From CBDCXF01 sp965223755 (GTDB taxonomy: Bacteria; Acidobacteriota; Thermoanaerobaculia; Multivoradales; JAHEKO01): 64,000 bases of DNA. Both the position numbers and the translations under genes were made by a program. Location: assembly GCA_965223755.1 (NCBI GenBank), contig CBDCXF010000001.1, positions 1,542,434-1,606,433 of the forward strand, read 5' to 3'. The notes below the pieces were generated by a model. It saw only the letters and a list, made by a program, of their open reading frames with translations, was not told the origin of the DNA and made no database searches. Positions 44,896 through 53,572 of this stretch are shown here, in pieces. Position 1 is the first letter of the stretch, and each line of letters opens with the position of its first letter.

Positions 44896-45573
44896 ATGCA
44901 GAGCGCAAAGACAGATCGGGTGACCGGAGTCCTGGTTGCCCCAAGGGTTGGGAGCGATGCGCAGGCAATGCTCCGACTCTCTAGCGTTTCGGACGTTGAG
45001 CTGGTGTCGAGTATTGGCGACGTGTCAGCTTCTCAGGTCGAGCAGATGCTTGACGTGGTGGAGGGGGTCGGCGGTTTGATCGGCCTCTCAGTTCGTGGCC
45101 TTGTCAATACTGGCCTTCCCAGACATGCAGCCATCCAATTGGCAGCGGCAGTCGAACTGTCCATCCGATTGGCTCAAATCGAGTCGCTCAAGACGCCCGT
45201 GCTAGGCGACCCCCAAGCGGTGGCGCGATATCTCTTTCTCAGATATCGCAAACCAATGCAGGAGGTCATGGGCGCGGTGTTTCTGAATCAGCGCAATCGG
45301 GTGTTGTCGGATCGGGTGTTCTTTGTCGGCACGCTCACGAGAGCTGCCGTCGAGCCAAGACCGATTCTTCGGGAAGGACTCTGTCGAGGCGCAGCGGGGA
45401 TCATTCTTTTCCATACCCATCCGTCTGGCGATCCAGAGCCCTCGGCTGAAGACATGAACTTCACCAAGCGCCTGGCACATGCGGGCGAGATCATGGGAAT
45501 TGGGCTTGTTGATCATCTTGTCTTGGGTAGCCCCAACGATTGGGTATCACTCAGAGAGCGTGGTGGTTGGTAG
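44896..45573 (+). CDS. radC: RadC-family JAB/MPN domain protein
   Basis: 225 residues. An N-terminal helix-hairpin-helix-like region is followed by the metalloprotease-like JAMM site HTHPSGDPEPSAED. The ATG at 44896 is favoured because AAGGAGG lies 8 bases upstream; an ATG two codons before it is too close. RadC-like genes are common on mobile elements; their biochemical role is unsettled. Confidence 0.88.
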   Translation: MQSAKTDRVTGVLVAPRVGSDAQAMLRLSSVSDVELVSSIGDVSASQVEQMLDVVEGVGGLIGLSVRGLVNTGLPRHAAIQLAAAVELSIRLAQIESLKTPVLGDPQAVARYLFLRYRKPMQEVMGAVFLNQRNRVLSDRVFFVGTLTRAAVEPRPILREGLCRGAAGIILFHTHPSGDPEPSAEDMNFTKRLAHAGEIMGIGLVDHLVLGSPNDWVSLRERGGW

Positions 45574-45583
45574 TGGTGTATGA

Positions 45584-45608
45584 GGCTCTCCTTCGGGAGG
45601 GCCTTTTT
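45584..45608 (+). terminator. Rho-independent terminator after radC
   Basis: GGCTCTCC-TTCG-GGAGGGCC (45584-45603) forms an 8-bp stem with a TTCG tetraloop followed by five T. Confidence 0.88.
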
Positions 45609-45661
45609 GTTGGCACAAAAGGGGGGCTTCCCCAAGCTTGCTGGACCTGGACAATGGAGGG

Positions 45662-46819
45662 ATGGCAAAACGAATTACCTATCTTGGATACACGAACGCG
45701 CGAGCGAAGCTAACGCGCTTCGGGATCAAGGAGCGCGATCGATTCAGTCACATCCACATTCTGGGCAAGACGGGTACGGGCAAGTCAACGCTCTTGGGTC
45801 AAATGGCGTTGCAGGACATTACCGCGAGAGATTCGGCAGTGATCTTGATTGATCCGCATGGGGACTTGGCGCAGGATGTGAGGGGTCAAGTTGGCGAAAG
45901 TGAGCGGATGCTCTTCTTGGACGGCACGAAGCCAGCCTTTAGTTTCAATCCGCTGAGAGGTGTTGCTAGATCGCAGCAGCCCCTCGCCGTAGCGGCTTTG
46001 GTGTCAGTCTTCGCTCGTCAGTGGGAAGACTCCTGGGGACCTCGTGTCGAGCACCTGTTGCGAAATTGTCTGTTTGTTCTGGTGGCACAGGGCGATGCGA
46101 CATTGGCCGATCTGCCACGACTATTGCGAGATCGTCAGCTACAACGGGATTGGCTTCGGCGTGTGCAGAACCCGCCGGTTGCCGACTTTCTTCTCCGAGA
46201 GTGGCCCACCTATTCGCTGAACTTTCGAGGGTCGATGCAAGCACCGCTGATGAACAAGCTCGGGGCAATGCTGTCTGATCCACGGCTGCGAGAGATCCTG
46301 TGCGGCGATGGTGAGCCGTTGCGGTTGTCGAGCGTCTTGGGAAGGCAAAAAGTGCTTCTTGTGGACACTTCTAAGGGAGTGATGGGAGAGGGGCCGTCGC
46401 GAATGCTCGGCTCGCTCCTGTTGGCCTACATCGCTTTGGCCGGATTGGCCCGCTCGTCAGACGAACCCGTCTTCGTCTATGTGGATGAACTTGGAAGTGT
46501 CGCAACGACGTTTGTGGCGTCGATGCTTGAGGAGCTTAGAAAGCGGAAAATTGGACTGACGTTGGCGCATCAACACCTGTCTCAACTGGGGCCCGAGTTG
46601 GCTGACGCGGTGATTGGGAACGCTGGAACCCGGATCGCGTTTCGGCTAGGGAGCAAGGATGCTGCAGTCCTAACAAGGGAGTTTGTGCCGCAATTTGCGG
46701 TCGAGGACTTTCTGAACTTGCCGAACTTTGAGTTCTATCTGCGGTTGTTGATCGATGGAAGGCCGAGTTGGGGATTTAGTGCCAAAAATTCTTCCTTCCC
46801 GAACTTGTCAACTCAGTAG
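45662..46819 (+). CDS. FtsK/VirD4-like conjugation ATPase A
   Basis: About 385 residues. Walker A GKTGTGKST (35-43), LIDPHGD after it, Walker B VFVYVDELGS and the sensor-like LTLAHQHLSQL are visible; this is the TraD/HerA-type motor that moves DNA. The start may be TTG 45638 or ATG 45662; GGAGGG abuts the ATG. No transmembrane helices, unlike classical coupling proteins. Its 3' end overlaps the replication-relaxation gene on the other strand by 12 bases. Confidence 0.82.
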   Translation: MAKRITYLGYTNARAKLTRFGIKERDRFSHIHILGKTGTGKSTLLGQMALQDITARDSAVILIDPHGDLAQDVRGQVGESERMLFLDGTKPAFSFNPLRGVARSQQPLAVAALVSVFARQWEDSWGPRVEHLLRNCLFVLVAQGDATLADLPRLLRDRQLQRDWLRRVQNPPVADFLLREWPTYSLNFRGSMQAPLMNKLGAMLSDPRLREILCGDGEPLRLSSVLGRQKVLLVDTSKGVMGEGPSRMLGSLLLAYIALAGLARSSDEPVFVYVDELGSVATTFVASMLEELRKRKIGLTLAHQHLSQLGPELADAVIGNAGTRIAFRLGSKDAAVLTREFVPQFAVEDFLNLPNFEFYLRLLIDGRPSWGFSAKNSSFPNLSTQ

Positions 46820-47749
46820 CCGGACGCAACGTTCGCCGCGACCGTTCGTCCATGTGGAGGTCAACAAGTCTCCATCGCGGAGTGACGTCCCATCGATGAA
46901 AAGGAAGATGCCTTGAAGTCCCTCCAACTTCTTCGCCGCCGCAACCAAGGAATCGATCCGAGCTTTTGTTGTAGTCACCGTTAGCACTCGAAAGGTCCTA
47001 ATGCCAAAGTGCTTCGTATGAATGCCTCGGGCGAATGTAGCGTGATAGGTGACGAGTTTCTTGAAGAAGGAAGTGCCTTTGAAATCCCCACTCGTCACAC
47101 TCATCGTTCCGCGATCAGCTTCCAAGAAGAAGTAAGCCTTGTTCTTTCCTTGAGGGAGGTTCATGTAGTGCAGGCCGAAGATACCGTCCGGTGTTATTCC
47201 AAGATCACGATGACTCGCAACCGGTGCGCGCCAAGACTGGGGATACTTAAGCTGACGTGTTTCTTCTGGGCAGTTCTCCAAGATTTCGAGCCACGGGATA
47301 ACACGTACATCGTTGTGTCGGCGACATGAGATTTCAAGCGCGATCATGATCGAAGACAACAGCAACGTGTGATGGAAAAACTGGGGCTTGATCGCCCTAT
47401 TCTTCGCACTCCAGCTAACTGTGGATCGATTCTGTTCCCCCAGGCCAGCCAAGAGATCCGCACCCTTGTCGCCAAGTGCGTAGACCATCGGACGTGTACC
47501 TGGATGTCGATAAATGTCAGCAATCTGCACACGTGGTCTGTCGAGATATCTTCCGTGATAAAGCAAATGTAGTCTCCGGAGCACATTCTGACGACTGCTA
47601 GATCCAAGCAAGGCAATAATCTGGTTCGAGTCAAGCAAACGATACTTCGACACACTCCGTACGATCTCAAGATCACGTGGAGTAACTCGGAAATTGCGCT
47701 GCTTCACGCGCGCATATCGCGGGCTTCTTTGCAGGTTCTTCGACACCAA
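46808..47749 (-). CDS. Replication-relaxation-family (mobilization) protein
   Basis: 313 residues. The N-terminal winged-helix part (TPRDLEIVRSVSKYRLLDSNQIIALL ... RRLHLLYHGRYLDRP) and the GITPDGIFGLHY ... FFLEADRGTMS core match the replication-relaxation family of plasmid/ICE proteins, thought to act in nicking or plasmid mobilization. The start is TTG 47749 or GTG 47746, 1-4 bases after the stop of ATPase B, so it is translationally coupled. Confidence 0.75.
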   Translation of the reverse strand: MVSKNLQRSPRYARVKQRNFRVTPRDLEIVRSVSKYRLLDSNQIIALLGSSSRQNVLRRLHLLYHGRYLDRPRVQIADIYRHPGTRPMVYALGDKGADLLAGLGEQNRSTVSWSAKNRAIKPQFFHHTLLLSSIMIALEISCRRHNDVRVIPWLEILENCPEETRQLKYPQSWRAPVASHRDLGITPDGIFGLHYMNLPQGKNKAYFFLEADRGTMSVTSGDFKGTSFFKKLVTYHATFARGIHTKHFGIRTFRVLTVTTTKARIDSLVAAAKKLEGLQGIFLFIDGTSLRDGDLLTSTWTNGRGERCVRLLS

Positions 47750-47750
47750 C

Positions 47751-49367
47751 CTACTCGAGAAAGTCCTTGTCCGACGGTTCTAGATCCCGAACTGATTTCT
47801 TGGCTGCATCAAGGAGTTTTCTGCGTCGATCTTGGAGAAGAGACTCTGCTTTCAACCTTGGCAGCGCATGGTTGCATTTCTCATTCGTCAATAGCTTTTG
47901 TTCCTCGACAAACTGCTTGGATACACCTGCTTCTTTTACAAACGGAACTCGAATCTGTGTCGGCGCTTGCTGGAACAATTTGACAACGGCTTGCTGAGTC
48001 GACAAACCCACAAGCGTGCTCATGTGCTGCTGCACTTGTTCTTCAATCGAGTAAAGGACGGTGGGTAGCCACTCAAATACCGGAGCCAATGACTCGCTCC
48101 AACCATCAGTCGAGGATTCATTGAGTTGTTGACTGGCCGTCTCCGTTTCCGCTGGTCCTTGTTCTCCGCCGTATGCCCTCTGCGTACTAAGGCTCGACCC
48201 AGTTGAGAATCCTTGTGCGTCAGCCACACTCCATAACCGCTTGACAATGTGGTCAACGGTGACCGGCTTGTCCATCGAGCGCTTAGGTCGTTCGTAATCG
48301 ATCTCTCCGAGATAGAGAGCGTTCACAAGTTCCCCGGCATCACGAGTCGGCAAACCCCCAAACACAACCTTGTTCGGGATCTGCATGATCGCGCTCTCGA
48401 CAGCCTCCCCTCCGTAGTGCCGAACCTGACCAAGATTCTGGTGCGCTGCAATCAGCCAGAGTCCAAACTTTCGAAGCTCAGTGACGATTCTCTCCACATC
48501 GTCATTGAGAAACTGGTGGCATTCGTCAAGGTAAAGGAAAAACGGAGGACTTACGTCAGGCTCACGTAGTCGCGCTCTTGAATAGAGATCACTCACCATC
48601 AGTGACCCGATGAGCCGTGCAGTATGTGGTGGTAGTCCCCCAAGATTAATGAGAACTACATCGCCAGACTCCATTGACGCTGAGAAATCAAGCGTGTTCT
48701 CGGTCTGCCCAACCATTGTTCGCACCATTGGATGGCGAAGAAAGCTCGCCAACCGATTGCGGGTACTCTCTGTTTGCTGGATGAATTCCGAGGGAGGTAG
48801 AGCGCCCAGGTAGCTCCATTCGTCTTTGACAAACGGATCCCTGATCTGCGAAACGAGGAAGTCACGCAACATGCCAGAGGCAAGCAGGTCAGGGGCTTCT
48901 CGTAGTGTTAGCCCTTGCTCGCCAAGAGCAAAAAAGAGAGCTGGAAGAACCCGCATCAGTCGCGGAGTCTTACTCATGTCTTCCCCACCCCACACTTGGG
49001 CGCACGCTTTTACCATGTTGTCTACTGCTACTGCGACGTCATCAGTTTCCATCCCTGAAAAGCTCAACGGGTTGTAGCCAAATAACCAACCGCGCAAAGA
49101 GGGTTCAAAAAGAACAACCTTTCGGCGATCAAACCACTCGTTGAGGGCGCACCATTCTGTAACGGCGTCATAAAGAGAGCCGTGTGGATCAATCAGACAA
49201 AGACCACTGCCTGACTGGATGTCTTGGCGTATCAAATGCTCAAGAAACTTACTCTTGCCGAGGCCAAACTGTCCCAGGACATGGAGATGGTATTGCCGCG
49301 ATGATGACGGAAAAACTACGCGATTCTCGGTATCGGTGCTCTTTCCAAGGAAGATGTCTGAGCTCAT
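47751..49367 (-). CDS. VirD4/TraG-like conjugation ATPase B
   Basis: 538 residues. Walker A GQFGLGKS (32-39), LCLIDPHGSLYD, Walker B FFLYLDECHQF and LWLIAAHQNLGQV are present. A C-terminal helical extension (about 400-538) is Gln/Glu rich. It overlaps the 5' gene by ATGA and is coupled to the replication-relaxation gene. A second motor of the same class in one element is unusual. Confidence 0.85.
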   Translation of the reverse strand: MSSDIFLGKSTDTENRVVFPSSSRQYHLHVLGQFGLGKSKFLEHLIRQDIQSGSGLCLIDPHGSLYDAVTEWCALNEWFDRRKVVLFEPSLRGWLFGYNPLSFSGMETDDVAVAVDNMVKACAQVWGGEDMSKTPRLMRVLPALFFALGEQGLTLREAPDLLASGMLRDFLVSQIRDPFVKDEWSYLGALPPSEFIQQTESTRNRLASFLRHPMVRTMVGQTENTLDFSASMESGDVVLINLGGLPPHTARLIGSLMVSDLYSRARLREPDVSPPFFLYLDECHQFLNDDVERIVTELRKFGLWLIAAHQNLGQVRHYGGEAVESAIMQIPNKVVFGGLPTRDAGELVNALYLGEIDYERPKRSMDKPVTVDHIVKRLWSVADAQGFSTGSSLSTQRAYGGEQGPAETETASQQLNESSTDGWSESLAPVFEWLPTVLYSIEEQVQQHMSTLVGLSTQQAVVKLFQQAPTQIRVPFVKEAGVSKQFVEEQKLLTNEKCNHALPRLKAESLLQDRRRKLLDAAKKSVRDLEPSDKDFLE

Positions 49368-51322
49368 CTCCGAAGACGATCTAGCTCCGTGTCTCGCCGA
49401 TGTTCAAGCTGTGCAACTAGCAACTTCTTCTGCTTTTCGGAAAGATCCTGACGGCGTTGAATGCCTTCAATTTCTTTGTCGTAGCTCGTGATAATCGCAA
49501 CCTGCCTTTTTGTAAAAAGTCGCGTCTTCTCCATTGCCCGTTCGCCTTCTGAAGGCTTGCTCGGTAGTTGCGGCGGCGGCGGGTTGTTAACCTCTTTAAT
49601 CTGTTTCTTGAGGTTCTCTTGTTCTAGATCTGCGCGAAGGCTCTCCGTCACGTGCTCCTTCTCTCGCAACTCAAGCTCATGGGTGGCTTCTTGCTCTCGC
49701 AGTTGAGCCTGTTGGTTCGCTTCAAACTCCGCCTGTTTCCTGCCGTCAACCAAAGTTGCGTCGTAGGTCGATTTTTCCTCGGAAAGATTCTTGGAAGTGA
49801 CAGTGTTTACCGCTAGCTCTCGGTTTCGGAGAGCCTCTGCCAGTTCGGTCTCCGACTTGAGTACTTCGGTTTGCGACTTAACAAGCTTCTGCTTCATACC
49901 CAGCCCCAGCGCAACTTTCTCCCACAGTGACATCGGTTGCGCAACGATTCCTGGGCGCTCGATACGCTCGACCGTTTCCGAAGTGTCCATCGGACTGTCC
50001 TTGTCTGCTGTCATGGTCGTTGCATCGTACCGCAAGGCACCGTCACTTGAAATTGGAGTCCACTTCAAGAGCAGGAGTTGCCAGCCCCAATATGCAGCGC
50101 ACACCGGTAACGTCAGTAAGTAGACCCACGCGCCTCCACCAAGACCGAGTAAACCGTAAATGCCATAGGCGACAAGGTACGACTTCGTAGATGCTCTGCG
50201 CGACCGAGCCTGAGCTAACGTGTAGGCACATAGCGCAGGTGACATCACGAGAAATGGAAAAAGGAGAAGTTGAAGGTACGGTGGCATACCTTTATCTTCG
50301 GCTACTGGTTCTTTGCTCGCTCTGACCGGGGCCAGCGTCGCTAGGTAAGGCGGTCGTGTGCTGAGGCCAACACCAAGGTGCTTGAGCTCGACATCACGGC
50401 CATGCACCCAACCTGCCATCTTGAAATGATCCGGGGTGACACGAAACCAGCCACCGTAGTACTGATACAGCTCTAACAAGCTTTCGGCAGTTGCGAGCGT
50501 TGCCAGTACCTTTGCGTCAGTATTGCCTTTCGCCCGTATATGTACATCCGGCGTAACTGTCTCTCCTGTCATTGGGAGCCTAAATAGCTCGACATCCCGC
50601 GCCGAGAACCAAGCCCACCCAGTTCCACCTTCAACGAAGGTTCCAAACCAGCGGCCGTGGCGAGCCATGATTGACGCACCCAGCAAGTCGCCCCGTTTGA
50701 ATCCAGCAGCCGGCGAAAGTCGGTCGGATGGCCCTTTTCGGTACAAACCATCTCGAACAGCAAAGTACTCATGCCGACCTCGCAAATCTTTGCTGCATGC
50801 GTTGTCAGGATCGCCCGATGATTCGAATACTTCTAGGTCGGCGCCTGCATACCAACGACCACGTGGCGAATTCAAGCGATAAGAGCCATCTTGAACGGCG
50901 TAGACCTCTCTCGGAACTCCACGATGATGGAGCGCTTCACGCAGAGGAAGTGCGCAAAATTTCACTCGAAACGTCTCTCGGTGTTCGAGATAGGCATCTT
51001 TGATGTATTGAAGGTACGCAGCGTCCTTCGAGACTGACCGTTGGTTGATCAAGGAAAGCCGGTAGCGCGGGGTCCATATTGAAGGCTCGAACCCGTCCGG
51101 TGTGATCCTCGCGTTTCGGTCCTTGATTTCCCACACGCCAATAGGAAAAGAGATCTTGCGATAGGACAGAAATTGAGCGGGATCGCCGTTTTTATCCCTT
51201 AGGTCAAGTTTAAGATCGCCCGCTGGCTCCGCATCCAGCGGAAACGTCTGAGCAACCGCCGCGTAGACGAAGAGTAGAGACGCCAGCCACACGAAAACCG
51301 CCCTTGACAAAGCATAACTCAT
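49364..51322 (-). CDS. Exported multi-domain membrane protein with coiled coil, in the mobilization operon
   Basis: About 652 residues: a signal peptide (to about residue 25), an extracytoplasmic N-terminal half with SH3-like repeats (around 210-330: WFGTFVEGGTGWAWF; GGWFRVTPDHFKMAGWV), two or three transmembrane helices at about 355-425, and a long cytoplasmic coiled coil (about 470-650) rich in Glu, Lys and Gln. The start is uncertain: ATG 51352 abuts AGGAG, ATG 51322 gives a normal signal peptide. It is the first gene before ATPase B and overlaps it by ATGA. It could anchor the motor to the envelope. No full-length family recognised. Confidence 0.6.
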   Translation of the reverse strand: MSYALSRAVFVWLASLLFVYAAVAQTFPLDAEPAGDLKLDLRDKNGDPAQFLSYRKISFPIGVWEIKDRNARITPDGFEPSIWTPRYRLSLINQRSVSKDAAYLQYIKDAYLEHRETFRVKFCALPLREALHHRGVPREVYAVQDGSYRLNSPRGRWYAGADLEVFESSGDPDNACSKDLRGRHEYFAVRDGLYRKGPSDRLSPAAGFKRGDLLGASIMARHGRWFGTFVEGGTGWAWFSARDVELFRLPMTGETVTPDVHIRAKGNTDAKVLATLATAESLLELYQYYGGWFRVTPDHFKMAGWVHGRDVELKHLGVGLSTRPPYLATLAPVRASKEPVAEDKGMPPYLQLLLFPFLVMSPALCAYTLAQARSRRASTKSYLVAYGIYGLLGLGGGAWVYLLTLPVCAAYWGWQLLLLKWTPISSDGALRYDATTMTADKDSPMDTSETVERIERPGIVAQPMSLWEKVALGLGMKQKLVKSQTEVLKSETELAEALRNRELAVNTVTSKNLSEEKSTYDATLVDGRKQAEFEANQQAQLREQEATHELELREKEHVTESLRADLEQENLKKQIKEVNNPPPPQLPSKPSEGERAMEKTRLFTKRQVAIITSYDKEIEGIQRRQDLSEKQKKLLVAQLEHRRDTELDRLRR

Positions 51323-51333
51323 TGTGTTACAAT
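51304..51333 (+). promoter_or_regulatory. Sigma70-like promoter for the 51.4-kb gene
   Basis: TTGACA (51304-51309) and TACAAT with an 18-base spacer. A 9-bp inverted repeat TGTGAGAAC/GTTCTCACA at about 51357-51365 and 51413-51421 lies in the leader and may be regulatory. Confidence 0.55.
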
Positions 51334-51437
51334 AACTTACAGAATTATACATCTCCTGTGAGAACCGGCATCTAGCCCCGCAACAAAGCGGTTGAGGGTC
51401 TGGAATACCGATGTTCTCACAAAGAAGGAGATGTCAA

Positions 51438-51755
51438 ATGACGAAGTCGTTTCTAATGGAGTTACTCACCGTCTATACGCACTTGTTCATCGTCCGTGAT
51501 CATCTCGGCGGCGCGGTGGAGTGGATACGTTGGGCGCTTGAACAGCATCCCGAGTTGAGTTCCGAGGGCATGCAGGAAGAGCTCGATACTCTGGCAGAGT
51601 GGAAGATTCCTGAAGAGGTGGATGTTCCAGAGCTTGTCAAGCTGATCCCCCATCGAGACGTTGGCAAGGGAATGAGCTACGACCAATTCGCCCGACGACT
51701 CAAGGGACTTCGTGAGGAGTACCGCGATGTCGCCCCGATGCTTAAGGCGGTGTAG
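51438..51755 (+). CDS. Small soluble protein of unknown function
   Basis: 105 residues, helical and charged, starting at an ATG after AAGGAG. No family recognised. It is divergent from the membrane/coiled-coil gene and followed by a terminator. Confidence 0.55.
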   Translation: MTKSFLMELLTVYTHLFIVRDHLGGAVEWIRWALEQHPELSSEGMQEELDTLAEWKIPEEVDVPELVKLIPHRDVGKGMSYDQFARRLKGLREEYRDVAPMLKAV

Positions 51756-51790
51756 CGCCGAAGTTGGAGGCGATTGAGCCTCCCGACAAT

Positions 51791-51822
51791 GTCCCGATCG
51801 CAGTGGCGGTCGGGACTTTTTT
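51791..51822 (+). terminator. Rho-independent terminator
   Basis: GTCCCGA ... TCGGGAC (51791-51797 and 51810-51816) with inner pairing is followed by six T. It ends the 51.4-kb gene. Confidence 0.85.
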
Positions 51823-51826
51823 CTTG

Positions 51827-51978
51827 GGTCTCTCTGGCGTCGTCGGAAGCCGATTTTGGCCCGCCGACCCCTCGGCGGCTGCCAAATCGAGCGGCCGGCT
51901 TCGGGGCTTTTGCCCTTTCTTGTTAGTAGCAGCAAAAGACGCGAAGTCGGGCGCGAGCCCGACGACGCCAGAGAGACC
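51827..51978. repeat. Structured inverted-repeat module, ~150 bp
   Basis: A perfect 20-bp inverted repeat (51827-51846 with 51959-51978, right arm CCGACGACGCCAGAGAGACC) encloses further hairpins: GAAGCC/GGCTTC (51846-51851 and 51897-51902), CCGCCGA-CCCC-TCGGCGG (51861-51878) inside a CGATTT..AAATCG stem, CTTTTGC/GCAAAAG (51907-51913 and 51932-51938), and GTCGGGC-GCGA-GCCCGAC (51946-51963). No gene overlaps it. Its place between a terminator and the excisionase-like gene suggests a recombination, transfer or replication origin. Confidence 0.8.
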
Positions 51979-52153
51979 TAAGACATTGTTTCCAAACAAC
52001 CTAATTCGGTCTCCTACCCTACAAACCTAGTTTGTAGGGTCTTTTGTATACCTATATACTCCGTAAGTTGCTGTATATACAGCACTTACGCTTGCAATTC
52101 TCGTCTTCCATTGCTAGCTTTTCTTCGTTGCAGTGAACGGAGGATGATCCACC

Positions 52154-52375
52154 ATGAACTTTCAAGATCTTCGTAGTGTCAAACAAATTGTCGACGCATC
52201 TCGACCGAGTGGACCCAGTAGCAAGCCTGCGTTAACCGAAGGAAGCCTTCGTTGGTTAATATTCAACGCTACGGAAAACGGCTTGGATCAAGCGCTCGTC
52301 AAAGTAGGTCGCAGAGTCATGATCGACGTTCAAGCTTTCAACACGTGGCTTGAGAGCCGTCGAATCGGAAACTAG
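52154..52375 (+). CDS. Excisionase-like small DNA-binding protein
   Basis: 73 residues. The segment TEGSLRWLIFNATENGLDQALVKVGRRVMIDVQAFNTWLESRR has the helix-turn-helix/wing order of AlpA/Xis-type proteins. It converges on the integrase gene with a 4-base overlap of their ends. Confidence 0.65.
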   Translation: MNFQDLRSVKQIVDASRPSGPSSKPALTEGSLRWLIFNATENGLDQALVKVGRRVMIDVQAFNTWLESRRIGN

Positions 52376-53430
52376 CTAAAAATCTTTTTGTTCATTCGTG
52401 CCACAACGTCACTGGTGTGCTGTTCCGTGAGGTGCGCATACCGTTTCACCATCGCCAATGTCTTGTGTCCAAGAATCTCTGCAATCTCAGCCAACGTCGC
52501 CCCATTCATGGCGAGGTAGCTCGCAGCCGAATGCCGGAGATCATGAAACCTGAAGTCCTTAATGGAAGCGTCACGCAGCGCTCGCTCCCACTGCTTGCGG
52601 GGGAACAATGGCCGACCATCGGTACCCGCAAAGACAAAGTTTGAATCCAAGCGCTCAACTTTCTTGAGATCCTGAAGCACACCACGAGCGAACTCCGACA
52701 ATGGCAGCGCTCGCCGCTCGTCGTTCTTGGTGTGGTGCACAACCGCAACGCCCCGAGCAAAATCAACGTCCTTCCACGAGAGCTGAAGTAACTCTTTTTG
52801 GCGCGCTCCCGTGGACAGTGCGAGCACTACCAGTGGATAGAGACGGCGATCCGAACTTTCCTTGCAGACGGCGAGTAGTCGAATGCGTTCTTCATCGGAA
52901 AGAAAGCGCACTCGACCTCGGGGTTCTTTGAGGCGGCGGACTCGGCGAACTGGATTGTGCTCCAACCACTCCCACTCTCGCACCGCGATTGAAAACGCGT
53001 GGCTCAAAGCGCCGAGGTATCGGTTGACGGTCGCCGGAGCGCGTTTTTCGTGGCGCACCGTCGTGCCGCGGGCGAGCGCATCGCGTTTCTGAGCGACTAG
53101 TGGCGGCGTCACGTCCGCCAAAACGTGAGCGCCGATTTGCTGTCGCCACCACAGAAGATGCCTTCGCTGTTCTCTTGCGGTTACCTCCCGCTTTGTCGGG
53201 AGCACCTCCTCGAAGTATCGATCAACCAACTCCTCGAGCGTGTGCTTCCTCGCCTGGCTGGTGCGAAAGTACCGGCCTTCTCTGATTGCTGCCTCGGTTT
53301 GCTGTGCCCACCGATTGGCGTCGGTCTTTCGGTCGAACGTCGCCGACTGCACTGGGTAGCCCTTGAGGCGCACCATGACCCGATAGCTGGTCTGACCGTT
53401 CCTTGAGGTCCGTTTTTGGATCGTTGCCAT
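52372..53430 (-). CDS. Tyrosine recombinase (integrase) of the selC island
   Basis: 352 residues: an N-terminal arm-binding domain, a core-binding domain (about 62-170) and a catalytic domain with R210 (TGARQKEL), K235, H296/R299 (HDLRHS), H322 (LGHKT) and Y331 (RYAHLT). All catalytic residues are present, so it is likely active. It lies 140 bases from the intact tRNA-Sec gene, the normal place for an integrase targeting a tRNA 3' end. Confidence 0.95.
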   Translation of the reverse strand: MATIQKRTSRNGQTSYRVMVRLKGYPVQSATFDRKTDANRWAQQTEAAIREGRYFRTSQARKHTLEELVDRYFEEVLPTKREVTAREQRRHLLWWRQQIGAHVLADVTPPLVAQKRDALARGTTVRHEKRAPATVNRYLGALSHAFSIAVREWEWLEHNPVRRVRRLKEPRGRVRFLSDEERIRLLAVCKESSDRRLYPLVVLALSTGARQKELLQLSWKDVDFARGVAVVHHTKNDERRALPLSEFARGVLQDLKKVERLDSNFVFAGTDGRPLFPRKQWERALRDASIKDFRFHDLRHSAASYLAMNGATLAEIAEILGHKTLAMVKRYAHLTEQHTSDVVARMNKKIFS

Positions 53431-53464
53431 CGGTGTCGAGTCTCGTCAATTGTTGAGATTCAGT

Positions 53465-53482
53465 GTGCCATGAGTGTACCAT
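53465..53482. promoter_or_regulatory. Direct-repeat arm site upstream of the integrase
   Basis: GTGCCATGAGTGTACCAT, the third copy of the motif found next to both selC fragments. It lies 35 bases before the integrase start, so it can serve as both arm site and autoregulatory operator. Confidence 0.55.
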
Positions 53483-53572
53483 GGAGCCAAATCCGGACAC
53501 CGCAACCACGTCACCTGCGCTTGACGCCTCAGAAAGAAGACATCAAAAGTGGTTTATTTTTAATAACTTAAA

